From: Streptomyces luteolifulvus
Lineage (GTDB): Bacteria > Actinomycetota > Actinomycetes > Streptomycetales > Streptomycetaceae
Reading direction: 5' to 3'
Assembly (NCBI RefSeq): GCF_008806595.1
Contig: NZ_VZRB01000053.1
Span: 1-38,106 of the forward strand
DNA length: 38,106 bases
Shown piece by piece: positions 1 to 7,313 of this stretch. The notes under the pieces were generated by a model. The model did no database searches and was not told the DNA's origin. It saw only the letters and a list, made by a program, of their open reading frames with translations. The position numbers were made by a program, and so were the translations under genes. How positions within the stretch are numbered: position 1 is the stretch's first letter; each line of letters opens with the position of its first letter.

Positions 1-237
1 GAACAGCGGCGTCGCGAACATCAGCAGCATGATCGTGCCGTGCATCGTGAACGCCTGGTTGAACTGCTCGTTCGACATGATCTGCAGGCCCGGACGGGCC
101 AGCTCGGCGCGCATGAACAGCGCCATCGCACCACCGATGCAGAAGAACGCGAACGACGTGACCAGATACAGCGTTCCGATCGTCTTGTGGTCCGTGCTCG
201 TCAGCCACTTGATGCTCTTGAGGTTGAGGTCTCTCAC
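1..237 (-). CDS. ctaD: Cytochrome c oxidase subunit I (aa3-type), N-terminal 79 residues, cut by window edge
   Basis: Catalytic haem-copper subunit of the aa3 terminal oxidase in the cytoplasmic membrane. The visible residues contain the family's opening signature TSTDHKTIGTLYLV, a first membrane helix (about residues 22-41), and the second-helix start TMHGTIMLLMFATPLF whose His is a conserved low-spin haem a ligand. The GTG at 237 is the first in-frame start before the conserved block. As I recall, main-copy actinobacterial CtaD proteins carry roughly 20-25 more residues before this block, so the short N-terminus and the lack of ctaC/ctaE nearby suggest a second copy; this is inference. It diverges from the sigma factor gene. 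Identity is certain; copy status is not, because the rest of the gene is outside the window. Confidence 0.93.
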   Translation of the reverse strand, partial: MRDLNLKSIKWLTSTDHKTIGTLYLVTSFAFFCIGGAMALFMRAELARPGLQIMSNEQFNQAFTMHGTIMLLMFATPLF

Positions 238-297
238 GCCCCGCCTGTGTCCGCCGCCCGCCGGGACGTCACACTTCGGGGACGCGACGAGCATCAC

Positions 298-327
298 GGA
301 ACCAGGTGTGACGATCGCGCGGATGCC
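298..327 (+). promoter_or_regulatory. Possible ECF-type autoregulated promoter
   Basis: The divergent gap between the oxidase and sigma factor genes holds GGAACC at 298-303, which resembles the GGAAC -35 element of many ECF promoters, about 40 nt before the sigma factor start. The -10 part near 321-327 is not convincing. This is only a weak pattern match, suggested because ECF factors often transcribe their own operon. Confidence 0.25.
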
Positions 328-342
328 GGACACGAACGGAAC

Positions 343-885
343 ATGAGCAACGACGAGATCTTCGCCGCTGCCTATCGCGAGCACTACTGGGCGGTCAGCC
401 GCTACGTCGCGCGGCGATGGGGCGGACATGCGAGCGAGGTGGAGGAAGTGGTGGCGGAGGTGTTCACCGTCGCCTGGCGCCGCCGCGCCGATCTGCCGCC
501 GTCCCCGTTGCCCTGGCTGTACGGGGTGGCACGCAACTGCCTGGCCAACGCGGTACGCGGTCGGGGGCGCCTGCGCAGACTCGTCGACCGGCTCGGCAAC
601 GACGACACCGCGCACGGCCGGCACATCGCGGCCGGCCCCGAGGCGGACACCCCGGGCGGCTGGGTGCACGATGCGCTGGCCCGCCTCTCCCCGGCCGACC
701 AGGAGGTACTGCGCCTGACGGCCTGGGAGGAACTCGGCATCGAGGAGGTCGCCGTAGTCCTCGGCTGCGGACAGCGGGCAGCGTCGATGCGGCTGCACCG
801 GGCCCGCGGCCGGCTGAGAGCCGAGATCGACCGCATGCGCCCCGCGACCGGCCCCCACCCCTCGAAGGAACACGGCCATGGCTGA
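343..885 (+). CDS. ECF-family RNA polymerase sigma factor (180 aa)
   Basis: Sigma-70 family factor with only regions 2 and 4, the ECF architecture, expected to redirect RNA polymerase to a small regulon. Region 2 spans about residues 7-75 (EEVVAEVFTVAWRRR, then PLPWLYGVARNCLAN). Region 4 spans about 110-163 (ALARLSPADQEVLRLTAWEE, then a helix-turn-helix ending ASMRLHRARGRLR). The ATG at 343 was chosen because the family's first helix begins right after it; the frame stays open upstream to 40 but that extension would run antisense to the oxidase gene and is not sigma-like. The 3' end overlaps the next gene by 8 nt, so the two are probably translationally coupled and the partner may control this factor. 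Target genes cannot be told from the sequence. Confidence 0.92.
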   Translation: MSNDEIFAAAYREHYWAVSRYVARRWGGHASEVEEVVAEVFTVAWRRRADLPPSPLPWLYGVARNCLANAVRGRGRLRRLVDRLGNDDTAHGRHIAAGPEADTPGGWVHDALARLSPADQEVLRLTAWEELGIEEVAVVLGCGQRAASMRLHRARGRLRAEIDRMRPATGPHPSKEHGHG

Positions 886-1849
886 CGAACTCGACCTCCT
901 GCGCCGGGCCAACCCGGTGCCGACCGACGCCCCCTCCTTCGGTGACAGGTCCCTGGACCACAACGCCGAGCGCCGGCTCAACCGGCTGCTGCACGACCGG
1001 ACGGCGGCCGGGCGCCGTCCCCGGCTGCTGTGGAGCCTCGTGGCCGCCTCCGTCGTCGTCGTGACGGCGCTGACCCTGCTGCTCTCCGGCCCGAACACCA
1101 CCCCCGCGGTCGCCGCACCCCGTCCGCTCGTCGTCCGGGCCGGCTCCGCCCCCGTATCCCTGGACCTGCTGGCCGACCGCGCCGAGCAGGCCGCGGCCGA
1201 CGGTGCGCCGGGACTGCGCAAGGGCACCCATGCGCAGTCGTGGAGCCTGGGCATGTCGGACGACAAGCCGCCCATCACGCTCCCTCTGGAGCGCATCGTG
1301 CGGTGGAAGGCCGACGACAGCCGCACGGAACTCGTCGTGGCCACCGACCCGGGACATCCCGGCCGGCCGGTCCTCACCGACCAAGGCGGCACCCCGCGTC
1401 TCGTCGACGACGGCCATGTCATCAGCCGCCGGACCTACCCGCCGAGCTGGAGCGACGCCCCGCCCGAGGCGACACCGCCGCACGACGCCGTGCGGCTCCG
1501 TGCCTACCTGCAGGAAGCCGCGTACACCCAGACCGCCCTGACGACTCCCGAACTCTTCGACGCCGTCGGCGCGTTGCTCGACCACTGGACCCTCGGCGCC
1601 CGCGAATCCGCGGCGCTCGCGCGGCTGCTCGCGGACACCGAGGGACTGCGGCCCATGGGAGGGGTGACGGACCGTCTCGGCCGGAACGGACAGGCGTACG
1701 AGTACCGGGCCCCGGGCCTCCGCCGGATGCTGATCATGGACCCGTCCACCGGCGCGGTCCTCGGCCTGGAGTCCACTTTCACCAAGGACGATCCTCAGTA
1801 CGGCGTCGAGTCGGGCGACGTCATGGAGTACAGCGCCTGGATGCGCTGA
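878..1849 (+). CDS. CU044_5270-family membrane protein, probable sigma factor partner (323 aa)
   Basis: The protein has a cytoplasmic N-terminus of about 48 residues that opens MADELDLLRRANP, one transmembrane helix (about 50-70, LLWSLVAASVVVVTALTLLL) and a long extracytoplasmic domain. This layout, the opening motif and the C-terminal DRLGRNGQAYEYR segment fit the CU044_5270 family, which in actinomycetes habitually follows an ECF sigma factor. It starts inside the sigma gene (8-nt overlap). A role as an anti-sigma or signal-sensing partner is inferred from this pairing; I see no zinc-binding HxxxCxxC anti-sigma motif in the cytoplasmic part, so it is not a classical ZAS anti-sigma factor. 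Confidence 0.82.
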   Translation: MADELDLLRRANPVPTDAPSFGDRSLDHNAERRLNRLLHDRTAAGRRPRLLWSLVAASVVVVTALTLLLSGPNTTPAVAAPRPLVVRAGSAPVSLDLLADRAEQAAADGAPGLRKGTHAQSWSLGMSDDKPPITLPLERIVRWKADDSRTELVVATDPGHPGRPVLTDQGGTPRLVDDGHVISRRTYPPSWSDAPPEATPPHDAVRLRAYLQEAAYTQTALTTPELFDAVGALLDHWTLGARESAALARLLADTEGLRPMGGVTDRLGRNGQAYEYRAPGLRRMLIMDPSTGAVLGLESTFTKDDPQYGVESGDVMEYSAWMR

Positions 1850-2109
1850 CTGCCGGTGCCGCGGCGGGTGACCTCACCTTCGCCGGGGCAGGGCACGCCG
1901 CCTTCGAAGACCACGCCGGGGCGGCGGGAGCGGACGAGGGCGCGCTCGTCGCAGCACCGACCGCAGAAGAGACGCGGACACCAGCCGGGCCGCCGCGACA
2001 GCGGGTCGTCGCGGCCGGGGCCGGACCGGATGCGACCGGCCCATCGCCGTCCGCGCCGAGAAGGTCCAGGTCATCCGGGACGAAACCTGGACCCTCGGCC
2101 ATTGCCTCC
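1850..2109. other. Intergenic stretch, no gene recognised
   Basis: 260 bases between the convergent CU044_5270 and NTF2-like genes. Open frames exist on both strands but their products are low-complexity Ala/Pro/Arg/Gly strings without family features, as expected of chance frames in GC-rich DNA. I saw no strong hairpin. Confidence 0.5.
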
Positions 2110-2478
2110 CTACTCGTCCCATGCCTGGATCATGGTCTGCTGGGTGATCTTGCCGTCGCGCAGCGAGATCATCGACTCGGAGAAGACGCGGACCCCGTCC
2201 GAGTACTCGCAGGACTCGGTGAAGGCGGCACGGTCTCCCTCCATCACGCACTGCTCCAGCTTGTGGGACTTCATGTCGCGCTTGTAGATGTCGTTCAGCA
2301 GCTCGGCTATCTCGTCGCGGCCGTGCAGCACCCTGGGATGACTCGGCTGGGTGTTGCGGTCCACGACGCGTAGTTCCGCGTCGTCCGCGTAGAGCGACAG
2401 AAGCGTCGTCGCCGTGTTTCCTTCGATGCCTCGGCGCAGGGATTCGGTGCTGAAGCCGGAACTTGCCGCGGTGCCCAT
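2110..2478 (-). CDS. SnoaL-like / NTF2-fold protein (122 aa)
   Basis: A small alpha+beta protein matching the NTF2-like superfamily: an N-terminal helix with NTATTLLSLYADDAELRVVD, the middle HPRVLHGRDEIAELLNDIY and a terminal sheet with VRVFSESMISLRDGKITQQT. Such proteins are cyclases, isomerases or ligand-binding domains, and the substrate cannot be predicted. The ATG at 2478 was chosen because AAGGAGG lies at the right distance upstream; the frame is open 30 residues further but that part is featureless. It lies downstream of the siderophore operon in the same direction, but a strong hairpin (2498-2523) separates them and it has its own ribosome binding site, so it is probably a separate unit. 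Confidence 0.78.
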   Translation of the reverse strand: MGTAASSGFSTESLRRGIEGNTATTLLSLYADDAELRVVDRNTQPSHPRVLHGRDEIAELLNDIYKRDMKSHKLEQCVMEGDRAAFTESCEYSDGVRVFSESMISLRDGKITQQTMIQAWDE

Positions 2479-2497
2479 GGTGACCTCCTTCGAGGGC

Positions 2498-2523
2498 CGC
2501 GGCCCGATGAGGAGCGGGCCGCG
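2498..2523 (-). terminator. Hairpin after the siderophore operon
   Basis: A perfect 9-bp inverted repeat, CGCGGCCCG / CGGGCCGCG, with an 8-nt loop lies about 72 nt past the stop of the decarboxylase gene and about 20 nt before the start of the next gene. There is no clear U-tract, which is usual in actinomycetes. It probably ends the four-gene operon. Confidence 0.55.
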
Positions 2524-2595
2524 AAGGACCCCTCCTCCGAGGCTCCTCCGCCCCGGCGCGGTCGGCAAGCGCAGCGGGACGGCCGAGGCCGGGGC

Positions 2596-3789
2596 TCAGG
2601 TGTCCAGGAAGTGGAAGCCCGGCCGGGGATGCATCAGGAAGTCGTGGTGGGAGATGTTCCACGCGTAGGCACCCGCCAGCGAGAACAGCACCCGGTCACC
2701 GGCCCGCAGACCGGGTGCGGGCACGTGGCGGGCGAGCACGTCCTTCGGTGTGCACAGCTGCCCGGCGAGCGTGATCCGCCGGCCCTCGGCCGCCGGGCGC
2801 GGCCAGGGATGCGGCCAGGCCTCCACCTCCAGGACGGAGCAGGGCTGGTCGTGCCCCTTCGTCGCCGGGGTCCGCAGATGATGGGTGCCGCCCCGGACGA
2901 CGGCGAACTCCTCCCCGTGACTGTGCTTCACGTCCAGCACCTCGGTGGCGTACCAGCCGCAGTACGCCGTCAGGGCCCGCCCCGGCTCGATACGCAGCGT
3001 CAACCGCGGGTGATCCGCGGCCAGCCGGGCGAGCCCCCGGCCGTAGGCGGCCCAGTCGAAGCGGCGCTCGGGGCGGGCGTAGTCGACCGTCATGCCGCCG
3101 CCGACGTTCACCTCGGCCGGCGGCACCCTGAGGCCCGCGGCCCAGGACACGACGGACTCGGCGACCGCCAGCTGCCGGTCGGCCTCCAGCCCGCTGGCCA
3201 GGTGGGCGTGGATGCCGCGCAGTTCGAGGTGGGGATACGTACCGTCGGTGAGCGCCCGGACCACCGCCCCGGCCCGGACCGGATCCAGGCCGAACGGTGC
3301 CGGACGGCCGCCCATGGCCAGGGAGCTGCCCGCGAGGGAGCCGTCGGCCACCGGAAGGTTGACGCGGGGCAGCACCGCCACCCGGCGCCCCGGCACGGTG
3401 CGCCGCGCCAGCTCCGCGAGCATGCGCAGCTCGTGCTCGCTCTCGACGTGGAAGCGCTCGACTCCCTGTGCCAGCGCGGCCGTCATCTCCTCCGGTGTCT
3501 TGCCCGGACCGCCGAAGGCGAGCGGCCGGCCCGGAACTGCCCGGGCGACATGGGAGAGTTCACCGCCCGAGGAGACCTCGTAGCCGTCGACGTACGGGGC
3601 GAGGGCGGCGAGGATCCGCGGCTCCGGGTTGGCCTTGGCGGCGTAGTACAGCTCGACCCGCGCGGGAAGTGCGTCCCGTACGGCCGCGGCGTGCGCACGC
3701 AGTGCCGCCATGTCGTAGAGGTAGGCGGGGAGTTCGGCGACGGGCAGGGACAGCGCGCGGTCTCGGACCGCGGGGGTCGGCATGGTCAT
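2596..3789 (-). CDS. Type III PLP-dependent decarboxylase of the siderophore operon (397 aa, PvsE/SbnH-like)
   Basis: Fold-type III (alanine racemase-like barrel) decarboxylase related to diaminopimelate and ornithine decarboxylases. Visible features are the PLP lysine motif YYAAKANPEP (Lys52), barrel strands with YEVSSGGEL and IHAHLASGLEADRQL, the phosphate-binding loop NVGGGMTVDY, EPGRALTAYCGWYATEV, a QLCTPKDVL segment where the family's active-site Cys lies, and the C-terminal SLAGAYAWNISHHDFL. In NIS pathways enzymes of this type (PvsE in vibrioferrin, SbnH in staphyloferrin B) decarboxylate an amino acid or an amino-acid-citrate intermediate, for example a seryl unit to ethanolamine. The ATG overlaps the upstream synthetase stop by 4 nt (ATGA), so it is part of that operon. 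The substrate is inferred from the pathway only. Confidence 0.9.
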   Translation of the reverse strand: MTMPTPAVRDRALSLPVAELPAYLYDMAALRAHAAAVRDALPARVELYYAAKANPEPRILAALAPYVDGYEVSSGGELSHVARAVPGRPLAFGGPGKTPEEMTAALAQGVERFHVESEHELRMLAELARRTVPGRRVAVLPRVNLPVADGSLAGSSLAMGGRPAPFGLDPVRAGAVVRALTDGTYPHLELRGIHAHLASGLEADRQLAVAESVVSWAAGLRVPPAEVNVGGGMTVDYARPERRFDWAAYGRGLARLAADHPRLTLRIEPGRALTAYCGWYATEVLDVKHSHGEEFAVVRGGTHHLRTPATKGHDQPCSVLEVEAWPHPWPRPAAEGRRITLAGQLCTPKDVLARHVPAPGLRAGDRVLFSLAGAYAWNISHHDFLMHPRPGFHFLDT

Positions 3790-5531
3790 CGGGTGCTCCC
3801 GGGCACGTCACGCAGCACGTCCTGGGCGAGCGGGGACGGCAGGCGGACGTAACCGGCCTCCCGGTCGGCCTTGCGTTCCCAGCGGGTGAGCAGGTTGCTC
3901 TTGGCGGGCAGCGGCACCCCGGCGAGCAGGGCGGCCAGCCGGGGCGGGCAGCCGTACCGGTCGGCGTACGCCCGGAGCGTGCCGCGTACCCGTGCCCACA
4001 GGGCCGCCTCGGCGTGCGGGTGCAGGTCGGCGAGGGCCGCGAGCAGTTCGGCGACATGGTTGACCAGCAGGCAGTACACGACGCGGTCCCAGCCGCGCTG
4101 TGCGTCGTACGTCATCGGGCCCGCGACCTCGGGGGGCAGTGCGCCGAGGGTGTCGGCGTGGTGCTCGGGGACCAGCTTGGTGCCCTCCAGGTCGCGGAAG
4201 AGGACCTGGGCGGGCATACCGTCGCCGTCGACGCAGATCAGCACGTTCTGGAGATGGGGTTCCAGGACCAGGCCGTGGTCGAAGTAGGCGGCCAGGACCG
4301 GCGGCAGCAGCAGATCGAGGTACGCCGACCACCAGTCGAGGGCCGTGTGCGGGTCCACCATGTCGTGCAGAAGGCGGGAGACATGGGCGGCGCCGGTCGG
4401 GTACTCGTCGGCCACCGCGGCCGCCAGCAGGGGAGTGGTGCCCGGCGCGAGCCGCCGCGGCAGGCCCTCGCGGACGATGACACCGAAGCCCTCGAACAGC
4501 GTCCGGTCCGGTCGCCCGTCGGCGCCGGGCAGGGCGAGCGTGCGATAGGCGGGCTCGCGCAGCACGGCGCTGCCCGGGAAGCGGTGCGCCAGGTCGGCGA
4601 GGGCCGGGGCCAGCGCCCGGGTCAGGGCCACCGCGCCGGACAACTCGTAACTGCTGTTCTTGCGCAGGCAGTTGGTGATCCGGACATTCAGGCTGAACTT
4701 GAGGAAGGTCTCCCCGTCGTACAGGGTGCGCACCGACGCGGTGGCGGCGAAGGGCGGTCCGCCGGTGCCGAGGTCGAGGACGTCGCCGCGGTCGAGTGCC
4801 GCGCGCAGCGCCGGGTGCCCGCGCAGCGTCTCGTACTGCCACGGATGGACGGGCAGCAGCCGGTGGCCGTCGGGGAGGCCGGGACGCTGCCGGTCGAGCG
4901 GGGCGACGGCCTCGGGGTGCGTGTACTCCTCGCCGATCAGATGCGCGCGGACGGCCAGGTGCCGCAGCGGGAAGGTGCCGCCGGCCTCCGGGGCGTACGC
5001 CGCCCAGGCGCGCGGGTCGCCCGTGCGGGCCTTGGGCGTGGGGTGGAAGCGATGCCCGAACAGGAGGGAATGCTCGGAGGAGAGGTAGGCCGGGAGCGGG
5101 GAGAGCGGATCCGGCGAGATCCCCCGGGTGGGCGGGGCGGCCAGGGAGGCCGATACGGCCCCGTGGCTGGAAGCGATCTGCTCCAGGAACTCCTCGTTGA
5201 ACCCGCCTGTCCGCAGCGACAGTTCGTCGTGCGTGTACTCGGCCAGGCGCCGCCAGTCCAGCGCCGACCAGCCGCCGTCGCGCTGCTCGCTCACCGGGCC
5301 GGTGAACCGGTGCGCGCCGAGCAGCGAGGTGCGGCGCAGGGCGACGCGCAGCAGGACGCCGCGCCGGGGCAGCCGCAGCAGCAGCCTGCCGTCGGCGACC
5401 ACGGTCTGGTGCTCGGGTCCGGACACCTCGCGCAGCAGACAGTTGAGCAGGGTGTGGGCCACCACCTCGTCGGCGGTGGGCAGTGCGGCGGGGGCGGTCG
5501 TGCCTTTGGGCGAGTCGGTCAGTGAGGGCAT
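3786..5531 (-). CDS. IucA/IucC-family NIS siderophore synthetase, second in operon (581 aa)
   Basis: ATP-dependent acyl-adenylating enzyme that joins citrate (or a related acid) to an amine or alcohol. Family landmarks are all present: LLFGHRFHPTPKARTG, RLLPVHPWQYE, SVRTLYDGETFLKFSLNVRI followed by TNCLRKNSSYELSG, LEPHLQNVLICVDG (the His-x-Gln-Asn nucleotide/Mg site) and VLFRDLEGTKL, followed by the FhuF-like C-terminal domain (about 400-575). Length is normal for the family. Translation starts 66 nt after the first synthetase and runs into the decarboxylase with an ATGA overlap. By gene order it would correspond to PvsD, but which synthetase acts first cannot be settled by eye. Confidence 0.93.
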   Translation of the reverse strand: MPSLTDSPKGTTAPAALPTADEVVAHTLLNCLLREVSGPEHQTVVADGRLLLRLPRRGVLLRVALRRTSLLGAHRFTGPVSEQRDGGWSALDWRRLAEYTHDELSLRTGGFNEEFLEQIASSHGAVSASLAAPPTRGISPDPLSPLPAYLSSEHSLLFGHRFHPTPKARTGDPRAWAAYAPEAGGTFPLRHLAVRAHLIGEEYTHPEAVAPLDRQRPGLPDGHRLLPVHPWQYETLRGHPALRAALDRGDVLDLGTGGPPFAATASVRTLYDGETFLKFSLNVRITNCLRKNSSYELSGAVALTRALAPALADLAHRFPGSAVLREPAYRTLALPGADGRPDRTLFEGFGVIVREGLPRRLAPGTTPLLAAAVADEYPTGAAHVSRLLHDMVDPHTALDWWSAYLDLLLPPVLAAYFDHGLVLEPHLQNVLICVDGDGMPAQVLFRDLEGTKLVPEHHADTLGALPPEVAGPMTYDAQRGWDRVVYCLLVNHVAELLAALADLHPHAEAALWARVRGTLRAYADRYGCPPRLAALLAGVPLPAKSNLLTRWERKADREAGYVRLPSPLAQDVLRDVPGSTR

Positions 5532-5597
5532 CAGCGGCTCCAGCGGGGGCGGAGGTTCGGTGCGGAGAACGGCGGCGCGGTGGCTGCGAGGTGGGCG

Positions 5598-7313
5598 CTA
5601 CCGGGTCGTGTCCCGGTGGCGCAGCAGATAGTTGGGCCCGGTCGTGTAGTGCTTGTTGATGTCGGCCGCGCCCGAACGCTCCTTGGACAGCAACGTGCCG
5701 GCCGTGACCATTGCCTTCACCGGCAGCCGCGGCGCGTCGAGAACCCGGGCGCGCAGTACGGCGCCCGCGTCACCCCCGAGCCGTTCGACCGCCTCCGCCA
5801 GCCGTTGGCGGACGAGTCCCAGCAGTGCGGGCAGCGGGGCGCGGCCGTGCCGGGCGAGCCCGAACGCGTAGGCGCCCGCGCACAGATGGACGGTGATCGT
5901 GGCGAACAGGTCGGCGACCGGTCCGTCGTCCGTGCCGAGGACCCGCGCGTCGTCGAACCGCCACGCTCCGGGCAGTGCGGCGGTCAGCCGCGCGGTGTTC
6001 ACGCGTGGCCCGTCGTTGTCCTTGAACAACAGCCGCAGGCTGCCGGGCCGTAGCACCAGGGAGATGTTCTGCTGGTGCGACTCCAGCGCGATGCCGTGCT
6101 CGAACAGTGTGGTCTGCCAGTCGAACAACAGCGTCAGACAGGCGTCGAGCAGGGCCAGCGGGTCCCCGTCGTGGAAGCGGTCGGCGAGATGGTCGACGAC
6201 CAGCCGGCCGCCGGGAGCCGGCGCGAGCAGTGCCGCCATCGGCACCACCACCGCGTCGTCGAGTCCGGCCGGGTAGCGGCGGCACAGGACGGCGAGCAGT
6301 TCGTGTCCGGCATGGGCGTACGTGGACTCGTCGGCGAGGAGGATCGTCTCGCGGAAGCGAGGCTCATGAGCGATCACCGCTTCCAGCAGGCGCTGGCCCG
6401 CCGCACCGTCGACGAGTGTGCCCGGTTTGATGGAGCGCTTGTTCCGCAGGCCCAACGTCGCTGTGACCAGGGGGAGTTTGAGGTGCAGGGCCGGATCCGC
6501 GACCGTCGCCACGGTGCGCATGGACAGCGTCGGCAGGACGTCCATGGGGGTGCGGTCCGCGAGGAGCGCGCGGTGCGTCAGGCCGGTGGCCCGGAGGGCG
6601 TCGTCGAGCGGGGCGCCGACGGTCAGTGGGTGGACGGGCAGGGCCATATGCGTGTGCCGCACCTCGGGCAGACCGAGGGCCGCGGGTGTGGGCCAGGACT
6701 CGGGGAGTGCACCGGTGAGGGTGAGCGCGTCCCGGGGGACGGCGATCCAGCGAAGCGCGAAACGTGGGTGGAACTCCGGTGCGTGGGCCCGCAGTTGGTC
6801 CTTGGTGAGGCCGGAGCGCCCACGCGCGGTCGGGTAGACCGGATGGTCGAGCCGGGCGGCCAGGGTGTCGTACGCCAGGCTGCTTGCGAGCCCGGTCCAG
6901 CGCGCGGGGTCGACCCCGTGCCGGGAGGTCAGTCTGCTCACGGTCTCGGCCTGGGTCGCGGCGTGCAGACGCATCGTGGCCAGCGTCTGACGGCACTCCT
7001 CGGCCAGGGCGTCGAAGCCGTCGTGGTCCTCGGGCTCGGCCAGGGCGCCCAGCGCGGCGAGCACGGCCCGGCAGGAGGTCAGTTCGCCGCCGTCCGCCTC
7101 ACGCACGAGGAGGGGCAGCCGGGCGGCGTACTCGTGCTGGTAGCCGTCCTCGACGACGGGCAGCAGCAGGGCATCGCCCTCGGCGGGCAGCCGCAGCCAG
7201 GGGCCGTCGGGCCGCCGCACGAGCGTGCCGTGCGTGCGCAGTCCCACCACGTCCTCGCGCAGCAGGGCGCTCAGTACACGCACGAGCAGTTCTGCTTCGA
7301 ACGCGTCCGTCAT
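5598..7313 (-). CDS. IucA/IucC-family NIS siderophore synthetase, first in operon (571 aa)
   Basis: Second NIS synthetase, clearly diverged from its neighbour. Landmarks are FHPRFALRWIAVPRD, MALPVHPLTVGAPLDDALRA, LSMRTVATVADPALHLKLPL followed by TLGLRNKRSIKPGTLVDG, ALESHQQNISLVL and LLFKDNDGPRVN. The core motif reads TLGLRNKR where the other copy has VRITNCLRK, so the two belong to different subgroups and probably use different acyl or amine substrates. The ATG at 7313 overlaps the ATP-grasp stop (ATGA); the frame stays open far upstream inside the ATP-grasp gene, but that part is not family-like. Two different synthetases plus a decarboxylase and an ATP-grasp ligase is the vibrioferrin-type set. 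Confidence 0.92.
   Translation of the reverse strand: MTDAFEAELLVRVLSALLREDVVGLRTHGTLVRRPDGPWLRLPAEGDALLLPVVEDGYQHEYAARLPLLVREADGGELTSCRAVLAALGALAEPEDHDGFDALAEECRQTLATMRLHAATQAETVSRLTSRHGVDPARWTGLASSLAYDTLAARLDHPVYPTARGRSGLTKDQLRAHAPEFHPRFALRWIAVPRDALTLTGALPESWPTPAALGLPEVRHTHMALPVHPLTVGAPLDDALRATGLTHRALLADRTPMDVLPTLSMRTVATVADPALHLKLPLVTATLGLRNKRSIKPGTLVDGAAGQRLLEAVIAHEPRFRETILLADESTYAHAGHELLAVLCRRYPAGLDDAVVVPMAALLAPAPGGRLVVDHLADRFHDGDPLALLDACLTLLFDWQTTLFEHGIALESHQQNISLVLRPGSLRLLFKDNDGPRVNTARLTAALPGAWRFDDARVLGTDDGPVADLFATITVHLCAGAYAFGLARHGRAPLPALLGLVRQRLAEAVERLGGDAGAVLRARVLDAPRLPVKAMVTAGTLLSKERSGAADINKHYTTGPNYLLRHRDTTR

Noticed and set aside
40..342. Upstream extension of the sigma factor reading frame
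   Set aside because: The extra 101 residues are Arg/Asp-rich without sigma-factor similarity and are antisense to the cytochrome oxidase gene.
1821..2102. 93-codon minus-strand frame between the CU044_5270 and NTF2-like genes
   Set aside because: Overlaps the CU044_5270 gene end and encodes a low-complexity Ala/Pro/Ser sequence with no supported start.
3468..5525. Long plus-strand frame of 685 codons
   Set aside because: Antisense to the decarboxylase and NIS synthetase genes; composition is typical of chance frames in GC-rich DNA.
5600..5617. Inverted repeat ACCGGG-N6-CCCGGT near the end of the first NIS synthetase
   Set aside because: It is mostly inside the coding end and the stem is short; a terminator here would interrupt an evident operon.
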